This document shows, piece after piece, positions 9,901 to 22,065 of a stretch of DNA of 64,000 nt (positions within the stretch are counted from its first letter, which is position 1; each line of letters begins with the position of its first letter). This DNA comes from Progne subis subis (taxonomy: Eukaryota > Chordata > Aves > Passeriformes > Hirundinidae), in contig JAKJHU010000360.1 of assembly GCA_022316685.1 (NCBI GenBank), positions 124,001-188,000 on the forward strand, read 5' to 3'. The notes below the pieces were generated by a model. It did no database searches and was not told where the DNA came from. It saw only the letters and a list, made by a program, of their open reading frames with translations. The position numbers and the translations under genes are program-made.

Positions 9901-12844
9901 TTCTTTTGGGAAGTATCCTCCAGAGCTGTGCCCAGGGTGGTCTGGAGCTGGGAGCAGCCCTGCCCCACACAGCACCTCTCAGCAGCAGCATGTGCCCTGC
10001 TCAGGGCAGCTCCTTCCCCCCACAGCTTCTCCCCAGCGCTGGGAACAGCTCCCAGGGCTGGCTGAGAGCTGTCCCTGGCAGGCAGCAGAGTCCCTGGCCC
10101 AGCACAGCGCCCTGGGCTGCAGGACCCTGCTCTGCAGGACAGCCCTGGGCACCCCTGGCTGCTCTCCACAAGAGAGAATCAGAGAATGTACTCACAGAGT
10201 CTGTAGGCTTTGGGATGTTGCAGCTTTAGGAGATCCCTGCAGGAGCTGCAGCTGCCTTGTCCTGCAGCCAGAGGTTCCTGTGTCAAGGGCTGGGAGTGAT
10301 TCTCCCGCAGTCACTTCTCAGCTCCTTCCCAGCCCTGAGTGATTGAAGCTCTCTGTGCCTGTGTGCTGTGCCTGGGGTGGCTGTAGGCAGTGCCCCAGCC
10401 CTGCTGGGCTGGGAGAAGAGTTGCTCATCAAGAGAGATGTGTTTTTGAAGCTCTTCTTGGCTTCCAGGAGCTGCTTCTCTGCCAGGGGCCCGGCCCAGCT
10501 CAGCAGCACAGACACAGCACAAGGACTTTAATGACCCTCTTGGGCTTTGTGCTGAGGCCCTGAACATCAGTCCCTGAGAGAGAGCTGAAGAAACCTCTCA
10601 GGAACTCCAAGTTAGAATCCAACTCCAAAGTTTCTTGAAGTTTTAATGGGTCCCACTGTGGGACTGGACAGAGAAAGTGTCCCCAGGCCCCAGGCAGAGC
10701 AGAGAACTGGAGGCAGTGATGACAGGTGGGGACAAAGAGAAGCCAAGTCTTGGTGTCCTGGGGCACAGCAGCCTCTGTGCCACCAAGGGCTGTGAGGAGA
10801 CACCTTGTCCTGAGGCCCTGGGGCCTCCTGGCACAGCCCCAGCAAGGCTGGGCACTGTCAGCCCCTTGTGCTGCCCTCAGCATCCCCCTCACATGCCAGT
10901 GGCCTCAAAGATGTGCTGTAAGGAGTCCCTGGGGAGCATTGGTCAGCAATGGCCCTGGGGGCCTCCTGAATGCTCCCAGGGACTGCAGGTTCTTCAAAGG
11001 ACTTTGGGTTTTGCTTTTGCCTTGCAGTCTGTGTGGGGCTTGTGCAATCATGGCCTGCAATTATTTGTTCTAATTAGTCCCTTGAGAGACTTTGTCAGGA
11101 ACAACACTCAGTGGGGCTCATTAATGCTTCAAGGTACTTCAGTTATTTTAAGGTACTTGGTGTTTCCCTTTTAAAATTGTCTCTATGAGAAAAAAGAGTA
11201 ATCATGGCCTTAGTTATCTACCTTAATTAGTCCCTTGGGATTCTTAGTCAGTAACAATAATCAGTGGGGCTCATTAATACTTCAGGATACTCAAAGTTTA
11301 TTAAGGAACTTCTTTTTGACACTGAGTCTGAGAGGTTTGTGCAGTCATGCTTTAATTAATCCCTAGAGATTCTTAGCCAGTAACCACACTCAGTGGGGCT
11401 CATTAATACTTTGAGATACTCAAGGTGTTTAAGGTACTTTGGATTTTCCTTCCCACATTGAGTCTCTGAGAGGTTTTTGTGCAATTCTGGCCTCCAATTC
11501 TCTCTTCCAAGGACTCCATGAGGAGCCTGTGTTTGGGATGGACCTCTGTGGGACCCATTGATGCATCGAGACGCTTTGGGTTTTCCTTCTGACTTTGACT
11601 CCTGGAAAGGTTTGTGCAATTTCCTCTCAGGCCCTGAGGTTCCAGAGCTCAACACCAAATTCCCCACAGGGCTCATTAGGAGAAAGAAAGTTCTTGGATG
11701 TGCCTTGAGTTCCCGCTGGTCTGCTGCAGTTCATTAGGAAGTTTTTTTTTATAGAGTTATGGAGAAATATTTCAAATAGCTTCTGTTAAACCCATGTTCC
11801 TATTTTCAAGGGTGTATTTTTCCTCTTTAGAGCAGAGGTGATTGCAGCATTCAGTGACTGATATTGACCCAGGGTCTCTCCTCAGGAGTTCTGGTCTTCT
11901 CAGAGAACCTGTGCCTTGAGGTCTGACCCAGTGTGGACAACCTTGCTGCACATCCCCCAACCCCATCCTGCATCTCCTCACTCACCTGGGACCTGCTTTG
12001 CTCAGAGAACTGGCTACACTCAGACAAAGAGGAGCTTTCTTCCTTTTTTGGCAATCTAAAACTCTGAAGTTTCAGGAAATCTCCTCAAGTGTGTGCCAAG
12101 CCCAAGGTGCCACCAAGGAGGTTGCCCTTCCCCAAGGCAGAACCATGCAAGGAATGTTTTAGACACACAGGAAGTTCTACAATAAACATAAATCCAGAGG
12201 TGGCTGAAGGCAGAATTAGACCAGCTCCTGAAGGACAGACAAGCTTTGAACTCCTTGCAGCTCAAAGATCCAGGTGGGTTGTTGGGAGGTGTGTGACTGA
12301 GACAAGAGTGAGATGAAAGGGAAATGCGGAGAGCCCTGGAAGTGCTTGTGCAGACAGGCTGTGGGGAAGGGCCCTGCAGCCCTGCCCTGGGCCAGGAGTG
12401 AGGGTGGATCATCATCCCAACCTGCCCTGGGCCATTGCAAGGGGCTGTGGCCATGGACACTGCACTGACCCCTCTGCACCAGCCCCTTGCTCAGGGCTGG
12501 TGTCACTGCCCAGAGCCAGAGGGGATCCCTTGCTGGGGGCTTGTGCCACAGCCACCTGCCCTGTGCCGCGCTGGCTGCTCAGGTGCCGCGGAACCAGCAG
12601 CAAATGCCACTGCCAGGGCCAAAGGCCAGCTCAGCCAGACAGAAAGGGGCAGGGCTGGGCACTGCTTCCATGGCAGCCCTCCCTGGGACACCACACCTGG
12701 GTCACCTGTCATGGAATTGCCATGGAAACCCGGCTGACTGGAAATGCACTGGTGGACAAAGGTTTTAGCGGGGTCAGTCACAAAGGGTGGTGGTTTTAAA
12801 CTAAAGGAAGGGAGGTTCACATAAGGGGAGATAAGGAGGAAAGT

Positions 12845-13045
12845 TTTGAAGATGAGGTTGGTGATGCATCAGGACAGGTTCCCATGGAGGTGATCAATGC
12901 CCCATCCCTGGAAACATTCAAGTCCAGCTGGGACAGGTCTCTGAACAATCTGATCTGGTGAAAGATGTCCCTGCTCATGGCAGGGGTTTGGATGAGATGA
13001 GCACTGCAGAGCTCTTCCCATCCAAAGCATTCCAGGATTGCATGG
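12845..13045 (+). mobile_element. CR1 fragment, shared with arm B
   Basis: Contains the CR1 3' segments 'atccctggaaacattcaag', 'aatctgatctggtgaaaga' and 'ctgctcatggcaggggttt'. The inverted counterpart lies at 26225-26400, so this insertion also predates the duplication. Confidence 0.75.
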
Positions 13046-13199
13046 GGAGAAGGGGCTGCTCACTGGACTCCAGCCACTGCCTTGACTCCTCCTTGTCTCT
13101 GCTGGAGCCCACATCCAGCAGCCAAAGCCAGCCCCTTCTCTGGCCTTTCCCTGCCCTGCCCCAGGGGCTGACAGAGCCAGGCTGGCACAGGTGACCTTT

Positions 13200-14372
13200 A
13201 GGCTTTGCAGGGCTCAGGCACAGCGGCTGGGACAGAGTCAGGGCTCAGGTCACACTCTGTGGGCTGGGGCAGAGCCCATCCAGAAATGAGCCCTGGAGCA
13301 GCAGCTCTGCAGTGGTGGCCACCAGGCCGCCTTGCCAAGGGAGGCTTCTGGCCATGGCCTGGAAGCAGCTGCTGCTGCCAAGGTGCCTTTGGTGCCTCAG
13401 GCTCTCCCTGGCACAGCTCCCAGCACGGCACTCTGCACTTGTGCCCGAGGCCTTCACTGTCTTGGGGCTGGCCTGGGGCTTTTCCTGCAGTGGGATCTGC
13501 CCTGGTCCTGGCACAGGAAAGGCAGTTCCTGCTGGAGCAGGAGGTTCGGCCTGCAATGGGCTCAAACAACTCCAGCAAAGCCCTGTTTACTTCAAATTGC
13601 TTCCTAGAGCACTGTTCTCTATAATTTTTATAACACCTATACTGTGGAGAAAATAACTCTTTTTTTTTTTTTACTCTGGGGTGAATAAATCTTTCTGACT
13701 AAACTTGATCAGAATCAATCATAGCTGTATTTATAGAAATATGTCTGGTAGTCCATAGTTAATCCTGTAGGACAAATTGCACACAGTGCAATCCCACCTG
13801 TCCAATCTTTTGCACATAAATGTTTGGCAAAGAAACTGCACAACTACTTGTATCATTAGGCATGACACACTGTAGATTCTCACATTAACACTTCCATAAT
13901 TATATATGACACTTCTAAACATATAAAGCTTTTTTTTTCTTTGTTTGCTTCTTTAAAGCTCAAAAAATGTAATGAAATACTCTTCTAAAAATGCAGAGAC
14001 TGCTGTGTCCTTAAGCAAGCCATTATTTGCTTGCTCACAATCATTTTTTCCCTATCTTTTAGCGTCACCGATGCATTAATTGCTTACCCAAACGTGAAAC
14101 AGTTCATGAGCCACTCTGAAGAAAAATAAATATTAATGAGACAATTTCAATGGAATTCATGTCCTCAGTCTCTTAAAGCTGAAAGACTGTATTTATTACA
14201 TGTCGAAATTAAGTCTTGATACCTAATAAATGGGAAAATGTGAAATATACTAAGTAGATCACCATGTTGCAAGGGATTAGTGCTTTTTAGTTTTATTTGA
14301 CCAAATTTGTGATCAAAGAGAGGAAGGATTCGTCAATTATAACAGAGAAAGTAGGTGAAAGAGATGTTGAGG
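13200..14372. other. No gene recognised
   Basis: GC-rich until about 13.62 kb, then A/T-rich with a poly(T) run near 13661. Arm homology stops at about 13199. Frames in the GC-rich part are open on both strands and show no domain. Confidence 0.55.
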
Positions 14373-14864
14373 TGTGCTGGCTTGAAAGCAAAACCAATGA
14401 GAGACTCCAAGTCAGAAAAAACAATTTAATAGGAGGTGAAAATAAAAGGTAAAATAAAATAACTGCAATAGTACAAAAGATCACTGCCAGAGTCAGAATA
14501 TAACCTGATTCCCTGTGGTGGTGGTAGCAGTCCAGATGAAGTGGTCTGGTTGAAGCAGTGATCCCATAGATAGGTCTGGTAGCTCTTGTCCTCTGGGAAT
14601 CCAGTGGGTAAGGCTGCCTGTGCTGTCCCAAATCCCAGATTCTATCCAGGTGGGAATGCTTGGCTCCTCCCCCTGGGCACAGCATCTCACAATGAGCTGA
14701 TATCATTTATCAGTCTTGCAATGGGGCCTTGATTGCCCATTGAACAGAGATAGCTCCTGGAGGGAGTTATCTATGAGTCATGCAGCAGGGCATTGATGGG
14801 CCATTAACAGAAGATAGTCTGGAGGGAGGGGGCAAGGGAAACACTGCCCAACCTAGCTTCAACA
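14373..14864 (-). mobile_element. Solo LTR, ERVL-like
   Basis: On the minus strand it starts TGTTGAAGC and ends GCCAGCACA, with TG/CA ends, a run 'gggaggagccaagcattccc', a later TATTAAA-type poly(A) signal and a T-rich 3' part. It is clearly related to the LTR at 17656-18190 (same 'ttctgttaatgg', 'attgtgagatgct' and 'cacctggata' segments). No internal retroviral genes lie next to it. No target-site duplication could be seen. Confidence 0.75.
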
Positions 14865-17329
14865 GCTCATGTAGATGGTGATAGAATACATACTTTGGGC
14901 ACATCTTACACTGTAACCTAGGACAAGATAGAAATAATCTAACCTTACTTGCTAAAAATCATTCTAATTTCTGTATCTACAATTTTGTTAAGATTGTCAG
15001 GTACAACTTTTCATATTTAGCGTCAGTTATATCCCACCAGTTAATCAAGTCTCATTATAAAACCTATCACTAATTGTTAGCCACTCTTATTAGAATAAAC
15101 CTAACCCTAGTAAAGCAGTTAATAAAGCATGAAGATCTGAACAAAATTGTAAAAGAAATTCAAGAGAAGAGACAAAAAACTGTAGTAACTGTCCAACATG
15201 ATACAAAAGAAATAAGGAGAGTTCTACAAAAAGTAAAGCAAGGCACAAGCCACAACTCTTGTTGGATGCACTCTTTAGATAGTCACTAAATGCAACTAGA
15301 ATCTTAAACACCCTATGTCACCCCATCATTATTTTGCTGATATTACTTAGTATAAATTTAATAATGTCTATTGTACTCATATAGAACTAGAGGATGTTAA
15401 AGTGAGTTGCAATTTTAACCTCATTATCTAAAACACATAGGATAATGTTAAAAGAGAATTATCAAGATAGTGAGTTAAAGCTAGAGAGAAGCCCCAGTAG
15501 TAGTAAAAGAATTTGCTAGGTCTATAGAAAAGGGAGGGCATGAGAGAGAGGCTTGAAAATTCTAGCTAATCTTTATTGGAAACTTAAGAGCATACACTGT
15601 ATTTTAGAATGTATTGTACATTTTAGAAGGCATTTAGTGAATATCGAGTGCTGTGCCTGTTTACATATTTCAAAGCAGTACAAACATCCAGGACTCCTCA
15701 GTGATAACAAGACTAACCTAAACATAACAAGATAACAAAGCAAAAAATGCAAAGAAAGAGATAAACACAGACTCAGCAGAAACTGATGTCTTGCCTTGAA
15801 AAAGTGCCAAAAGGACCAAAGAACATACAAGAAAAAGAAAGGTGAAGACTTCACTGAGGAAGACTCCATTTCTTTCACCTTCTAGAGACCCTCAGAGACC
15901 ATCATGATGAACTAAGCATGCCCAAGAGGATGTACCAAGAGGAGTTAATTACCATAGGAAGTGAGGATGAGTGAGGCCAGAGAATAAATATATGTAAGGC
16001 AGATTGTGCAATGCCATGCATGTGTAAGACCTCAAAGAAAAATGAGAGGCAAGCTCTCTAGTTTTCATGCATGTCTTTAGTGAAGTTAATCCCCATGCAC
16101 CTCAACATCAATTAAAAATACGTACTACTCTAACAGCTGTTGTTATAAGGTTCTTTTCTGCCTTGTTTCAGGTGAGATATTTGAAGTTTGCAGGGCTCCA
16201 AAGCCGAGCTGCAGAAGCCCCTCAGGGGGACATCAGGGGTCCCTGGGGGGTGTTTTTGGGGGTCCCAGTGGCGGTGGTGGCAGAGCCGTGGCAGGGGGCA
16301 GGCGGATGTGGGTGCCCACACAGGGGTTGGGCTTCCCCGGCCGGGCCCTCCGAGCTCTGCCGGTGCCATGTGGAGACCGCACGGGACTGGTGGGGGCAGT
16401 GACACCAGGTTTGGGGAGCCTCAGGAAAGCTGCAGTTTCCCTAATCAGGACCCCTGAGAGAGGAGACCCCCAGAACCCCAAAGCAAGGACCCCAAGAGTG
16501 GAGGACACCTGGGATGGCTGGGACCCCAGTGAGGGGTGCTAGGGCTGGAGGGGCGGGATGATGGGTGATTTATTAAAATATGGATATTGATCTAATGTCA
16601 ATATCCAACTGTGAGGGACAAAAGACTCTCTAACAGGTTAGAGTCAGAAAGTGTAGGTTTAATGCAATGCCGGGCAGCTGCGTGGGATCTCTCCCTAATA
16701 TGCACTAACAAGTTACAAGTGATTACAGACTCTATTTATTTACGTAAGTGTTGAATACCCAAAATGCTAATATATATTCATAACACTAATGCCTGGCATC
16801 CTCCACTTCTTATTATAATTAGACAAAAGACCATTAAGCATGCATAGTTTGTTCTTTGAATTAGGTCAGTGGTCTCTTTTATGGGGAGGAGTCATAAAAA
16901 GAGGAAGAAAGGAGAGTCTTCCTCATTCTAAATTTTCAACCTTTTCAATGGATAACAAGACAATTGGAACCTGGTAGAACTCCAGTTTCCTGTTTCCGTG
17001 ACTGTTTCAATGGGATGTTAGAAGATTTACAGTTGTCTGTGTTCTTAGATCTATTTACCAGTTTCTTCTGTTTCTCATTATAAACACAGCTAAACAAATA
17101 CAAAAGTGACAAACAATTAGTTATTTAGATCTGGGATAGCTATTTTAGATTCATTTCCTTTCAACTAACCATTGACTCCTAATTATTTCTAGCACAGCCT
17201 ATCTATCTATCTATTTTAACTAATTCAGGCAAAGTTTATCTATAGCTAAAACCTTAATTTTTCTAAAATCCTTAATTCCTTTGAAGTTCATATCTCACTG
17301 GAAAGGGCTTCAGTGGTCCTGGTGCCAGA
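14865..17329. other. Unassigned, possible retroviral remnants
   Basis: A/T-rich sequence. A 71-codon frame at 15074-15289 encodes a charged helical segment with a Cys near its end; it could be a piece of a retroviral transmembrane protein but has no diagnostic motif. A GC-rich patch lies at 16.2-16.55 kb. The stretch 16560-17290 resembles an LTR read on the minus strand but has no partner copy here. A short (CTAT)n run is at about 17204. Confidence 0.35.
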
Positions 17330-17655
17330 AGAGGCTGCTCCCAGTATCAGCATAGTTGCCCCCACCCTGTGTGCTTTCAGCTTTGTCACCACTCCCAGTA
17401 TGAGCCCAGTCACTTCCAGTCATTCCCCATTATGATGCAGTTTGCCCCAGCATGGTCCCAGTTGCTCCCAGTTGCTCCCACTTTCATCCAATGTGTTCCC
17501 AGTTCTCCCAGTTGCCCCTAGTATAGTCCCAGTCACTCCACAGATGATCCCAGTCCCTCCCTGCATGCTCCCAGTCCTGCCCAGTCACCCACAATGTAGA
17601 CCAGTCTCTCCAAACTTCTCACAGTAGTTTCCCAGTGTGGTCCCACTTCTCCCAG
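17330..17655 (+). repeat. Degenerate (CCCAGT)n-type repeat
   Basis: Many loosely spaced TCCCAGT and CCCAGTTGCTC-like elements, about one every 12-25 bases. This is a low-complexity repeat, without conserved units, ending where the LTR starts. Confidence 0.65.
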
Positions 17656-18190
17656 TGTGCTAGTTTGAAAACAAACCAACTGGAGATCCAAGTAAAAACT
17701 GTTCCATGACCCATTTCTCATAACTCCAGGGTGATATCTTTGGTTAATGGGCCAGCTGTTAAAACCAAATGGGGCAGTGTTCTTGATCTCTTCCATGACC
17801 CATCCTTCCTCCAGGGAGATATCTTCTGTTAATGGGCCATTGCCTCTCACTGCATGACTGATAAAATTACATCATCCCATTGTGAGATGCTCCACCCAGA
17901 GGGAGGAGCCAAGCATTCCCACCTGGATATAAGCTGAGATTTAAAGCACCAGAAGCAGCCTGGTTTCCAGTGGATTCCCAGAGGAAGACCAGACCCATCT
18001 GCAACACCAGTGGACCTTCAGAGGAAAACTACACCCTTCTACAGGAGCACTGCTTCTACAAAACCACATCTATCGCTCCAGGAGGACTGCAGCCACGATT
18101 TGATTGGACTGCAAGCAACACCCTGAATAACTGGGTGTCAGGTTGTATTCTGACTCTGTCAGCATTTTTTTATTTTACTACTGCATTTTT
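17656..18190 (+). mobile_element. LTR immediately upstream of the zinc-finger gene
   Basis: Plus-strand relative of the solo LTR at 14373-14864, starting TGTGCTAGTTTG. It keeps the U3-like part, with a GGATATAAGC TATA-type box at about 17928, but lacks the 3' part with the poly(A) signal. It stops about 40 bases before the first coding exon of the zinc-finger gene, and the T-rich end of the LTR supplies 'aattttttag', a good splice acceptor. It could serve as promoter or first-exon sequence; transcription data are needed to show that. Confidence 0.7.
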
Positions 18191-18229
18191 AGTTTAATTT
18201 TTAATTTTTTAGGTTAGGCTGTGAGGAAA

Positions 18230-19666
18230 ATGCCCCGGGACAGCCAGGCAGGTGAGGAGGAAGTCAGTGCCCTTTTCTCCCTCTCTCCTGCTCCATCTCC
18301 CAGCCCAGCATGGCCCCTGGCTGCAGGACAACCCCACTGCCAAGACTTTCCTGCCAGGGATGCAATGGGTGGATCTCCTTCCCCTTCCCTCTGGCACTGA
18401 GTCAAATCCCATCCTCTCCTTTTCCTTCCTCCCGCAGGCAAGGATCTGAGGATGGAGACCAGGCAGGACAAATCCCGAGGGCAGAACTTCATGGAAGAAT
18501 CCATTTTGAGTGGCTCCACTGCGCAGGACTCCAATGGGAAGGAAAAGCCCCAGAGATCCTGCATAAGGGAGGGTTCCAAACCCATCCCAGAGTGCTCAGA
18601 GAATGGAAGACCCAGCCTATGCCGGGAAGATGGTCAGAGCTTCAGCCAGAGCTCCCAGCTGATCCAGAACCAGATGATCCAAACTGGGGAACGGCCCTAC
18701 AAGTGTGGGGAATGTGGGAAGGGCTTCAAGCACAACTCCACCCTTGTGACCCACCGGCGCATCCACACTGGAGAGAGTCCCTACGAGTGTGGGGAATGCG
18801 AGAAGAGCTTCAGCCAGAGATCCCACCTGATCTGCCACCAGAGGATCCACACTGGGGAGAGGCCCTGTGAGTGTAGGGAATGTGGGATGAGCTTCAGCCA
18901 CAGCTCCAGCCTGATCTGCCACCTGAGGATCCACACCAGGGAACGGCCCTACCAGTGTGAACAATGTGGGAAGAGCTTCAACCAGAGCTCCCACTTGATC
19001 CGCCACCAGAATCTCCACGTTGAGGATAGGCCATACAAGTGTGGGGAATGTGGGAAGGGCTTCAGGCAGAGCTCCATCCTGATCCACCACCAGAGGATCC
19101 ACACCAGAGAACGGCCCTACGAGTGTGAGCAATGTGGGAAGAGCTTCAGCCACTACTCCCACTTGATCTACCACCAGAACATCCACACTGAGGAAAGGCC
19201 ATATAAGTGTGGGGAATGTGGGAAGGGCTTCAACCAGAAGTTCCAACTGACCATCCACCAAAAGATCCACACCGGGGAGAGACCTGAAAATTGTCCCGAG
19301 GTTTCAGAGAAGCTCCAGTCTCCTCCTGCCCCAGGAGATCGATACAGAGGAGAGGTCCTTCCACTGCCCCAGCTGCAGGAAGGGCTTCAAGCACAACTCC
19401 ACCCTCATCATTCACCAGCGTATCCACACTGGGGAAATGCCCTACAAATGTGGGGATTCAGGAAGGGCTTCCACCAGAGCATCCAACTGGTCATCCACCA
19501 AATGATCCACACGGGGGAGAGGCCCAACGAGTGTGGGGAATATGGGATGAGCTTCAGCATAAGCTCCCACCTGATCCGCCACCTGAGGATCCACACGTGT
19601 CCCGCTTGTGGGAAGAGCTTGTCCAGGAGGTCTCACTTGAACAGACACCAATGGGGACACCGGTAA
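18230..19666 (+). CDS. C2H2 zinc-finger protein, two coding exons, songbird KRAB-less type
   Basis: Likely a sequence-specific DNA-binding nuclear protein. The first coding exon starts at ATG 18230 and ends at CAG|GTGAGG (18251/18252). The second begins after TTCCTCCCGCAG at 18438, and the join keeps the frame into the long frame whose inner ATG is at 18452. The N-terminal ~70 residues are charged and have no KRAB or SCAN box. Seven well-formed C2H2 fingers with TGERP-like linkers follow (18.69-19.29 kb). Downstream the frame slips: one finger at 19.34-19.44 kb is intact only in another frame, and one base is missing near 19457, which brings the main frame back. The next finger lacks both Cys, one has Cys to Tyr, and the last is good. 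The array thus has about seven working fingers and a decayed end. A young pseudogene is possible. Confidence 0.75.
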
Positions 19667-20325
19667 GGGAAGGCCTAAGAGTGCCTCAGGTGCGGGAAGA
19701 GCTTTGTGCACTGCTTCAACTTACTCCTGCCTCAGAGGACCCACATTGACCAGAGAATTGGTGACCTACATTCCCAGCGATCCGCACTGGAAAGACACTG
19801 GGCTGGTGGTCCTTTTCTTTGGTGGTCCCTTATATTATTTTGATTCATCTTCATCCCTTTAATACAGATAAAACTGGGGATAAAAATCAACAAAATCATC
19901 AAAGGCAGCTAAAGCCTCATGTTTTACTAGTATTTCAGGGCAATCTGGAACTTGGGGAGATATTGGGGAGGATTTGGGGGTTTGTAGGGTATTTGGTGCG
20001 GTTGTCTTCATTTCTGGGTGCTCAGAGAGATGATAGGGTTTGATCTGTCACCTCAAAATCACTTCATGCTAAAACTACTCCATCTCACCCAAAAAATTAC
20101 TTGATTGCACAGCCCCTCAGGGAGGGATGGGGTTGGAAGGGGAATGGGTGAAGTAGGGTGAAAATCAGTAGGGCTGAGGTGGGCAATGGGTGGGACAGGA
20201 TGGGTGGGATGCGGTTTGTGAGGTGTGAAATTGGGGATATAGGGCCTGGGATGGCAGGGGTGGGATGGATTTGGTTTGGGATAGGGGTGATGGGGTGGGG
20301 TCTTCTCGGGATTTCTTGCTCCGAG
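19667..20325. other. 3' flank of zinc-finger gene, no gene recognised
   Basis: Includes a short remnant of finger-like sequence to about 19.75 kb, then unassigned sequence, and a G-rich GGGATGG-type low-complexity stretch at 20.1-20.3 kb. Confidence 0.5.
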
Positions 20326-20946
20326 ATTCAGGTGGTTTTAGAGTCTTTTTGTCCTCTGCAAAGCTCTGAGCCAAACGCAAGAAAGAGACGGAGTCTTCAG
20401 GTTCTGATTTCTCAAGGTTGCATGCTTCATTTATTGTTTCTTATCTTACAATTTTCTCAGTGCCCAACAAAGATCTGTGCAGCTGCCTGGGCATCTGGTG
20501 ACTCCTCCTCGCACTGGGCTGTCACTATCTTTTATACTAATTGCTACGTGTTCTTTATTTATCATTATTTGCCAATACCTATCACTTATACTAAAAAGGT
20601 CATCTCTACTTTGACCCAATCTCTTGAAACTACTTTGTGCCACCATCACTGCAGAAAATGGAGTGAGGGAAGAAGAAAGAAGAAGCAGGAGACAACGCCC
20701 CAAATCCCCCATCTTGCTCTCATTCACTTCCGTACTAAAAACCCAAACCTAATATTTTCTCACCCTGTGATAAGCTAAACTACTATCTTTCACACTCTTG
20801 TGGCTTGCAATCCTTCCTGCAGTGCAGGAAGCCTTTCTCATGGACTGAGATCAAAGCCAATGCCGCTCTGGGCCAGGGTCCCAGACCCCCCCTGTCCAGG
20901 TCCCTGACCCTCCAGGGCAGCCAAAGGAATGCCCTGGACTCCAACA
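20326..20946 (-). repeat. 3' LTR of ERV-1
   Basis: About 620 bases matching 25461-26072. Shared landmarks are 'cctctgcaaagctctgagcc' at the plus-strand start and 'ggaatgccctggactccaaca' in outline at the end. Homology starts at ATTCAGG, so the U5 end is not the usual CA. Confidence 0.8.
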
Positions 20947-22065
20947 TCTCCCCCTCCTGTTTGAACTAAAAACACCTCTTCGGCAACCTTGTCCATGGCT
21001 TGCCATATGCATCGAAGCAAACACGGCAAGATCATGAGAAGAATTACAAGCCCTACTAAAATATATACAAATGTTTTTAAAGTTCCCTTCCACAATGGTG
21101 AAAGGTCAAACAAATTGAACATACCATCCATCCATGACTCAGTTACCTCTCCAAGTTTGTTCACACTCTCCTGCAATTGCTTGATGTTCTCATGAATGGA
21201 TTTGGAATGATCTGACAAATTCATGCAGCACATTCCCTCAAATTCCTCACACCCATGCCTGTGGGTCAGCAAAAGATCATCAATCGCTGCCCTGTTTTTG
21301 AGACTTGCTCATCTTACACTGTCAATGTCTACCAACACGTCACTCAGTGCAAGAGAGATGGCTCAGGCATGTTTGCTCAGCTAACAACCCACTCGATCCA
21401 ACTGTGTCAAGGCTGCTTCTGAACTGATTTTTTCCCTCTATGTTTTTGTTCTCTCATCAGTGTCATGTTGAGTGTTAGCAATGAACGCATTCCACTGCTG
21501 CATGGACCACCTGTGGCATTTGCAGGAATTGTGGGCCAAATCTTGTCCCCACAAATGAAAAAGTTTCCCCTCAGCAACTGAATCGGGAAATGATTGGATG
21601 GTTTCTTCAGCATCTTAGTGTAATTACACCAAAACAATGAATTTCTGTAAAAATTGAGGTTTGGAGTGACGTCTGTAACTTAATTTTCTGCCACTCCAGA
21701 AAGGCCGAATTTCACACAGAATTGCTTTTGGACCGATCAAAGAATTTCCAGTTCCTGGGGTTCAAAAGGAGCCACAGGAAGGAATTTCATCCAAACATCC
21801 CATTGGTCTACTGGATTTACAATGGACTTTGAAATCACTGGAGGGATGTTTTCTGGAATCAGCCATTCGCTCACTGGCAACTCCACTAAACATGTTGAAA
21901 AAGGTTTCCCCTGGCTTTGAGTGTGTCAGGCAGATGGTATCTAAACTTGATGCATTGCCTAGATTTTCCCAAACATTCTCTTTTGGTTGAGCCACGGACA
22001 AAACTGCCGCACTGCTCAAGACAACCAAGGAGAGAATGAGGCACAAGGATAGTTCTTTCATTTTC
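20947..22065 (-). pseudogene. Broken env of ERV-1
   Basis: Retroviral envelope region on the minus strand. It starts with a hydrophobic signal peptide near 22060-21990, followed by surface-subunit sequence with Cys and NAS glycosylation sites, and continues with a FFICGD-type segment near 21.55 kb that is also present in the env at 48.8 kb. The transmembrane subunit has the CX6CC motif (CEEFEGMCC) near 21.23 kb and a hydrophobic anchor near 21.03 kb. CX6CC marks the type of envelope whose two subunits are disulphide-linked. Frameshifts separate these pieces, so no full envelope can be made. The cytoplasmic tail runs into the LTR. Confidence 0.75.

Larger units (their letters stand above)
3342..13199 (-). 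repeat. Arm A of the large inverted duplication (receptor unit)
   Basis: Read on the minus strand, this matches 26073-34108 on the plus strand in many blocks. By eye these are 3342-4120 with 33330-34108; 5590-6200 with 32628-33138; 6430-6640 with 31200-31395; the receptor 6701-7633 with 30192-31124; about 10005-11480 with 27245-28760; 11480-12060 with 26640-27245; and 12870-13199 with 26073-26400. Blocks found in only one arm (CR1, LTR, minisatellite, LTR fragment) interrupt the match. The shared CR1 pieces show that the unit existed before it was duplicated. Confidence 0.85.

Noticed and set aside
10677..11174. 165-codon frame, also found at 27597-28070 in inverted orientation
   Set aside because: Conserved only because the arms are duplicated. 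The opposite strand is equally open and there is no domain or codon pattern; part of it is better explained as an untranslated exon region.
15074..15289. 71-codon charged frame as a retroviral transmembrane protein
   Set aside because: It has no CX6CC, fusion peptide or membrane anchor, and no flanking retroviral genes, so it is left unassigned.
18617..19270. 217-codon minus-strand frame with a regular [18 protein letters not shown] repeat
   Set aside because: It is the antisense of the zinc-finger array; its regularity only mirrors the finger period.
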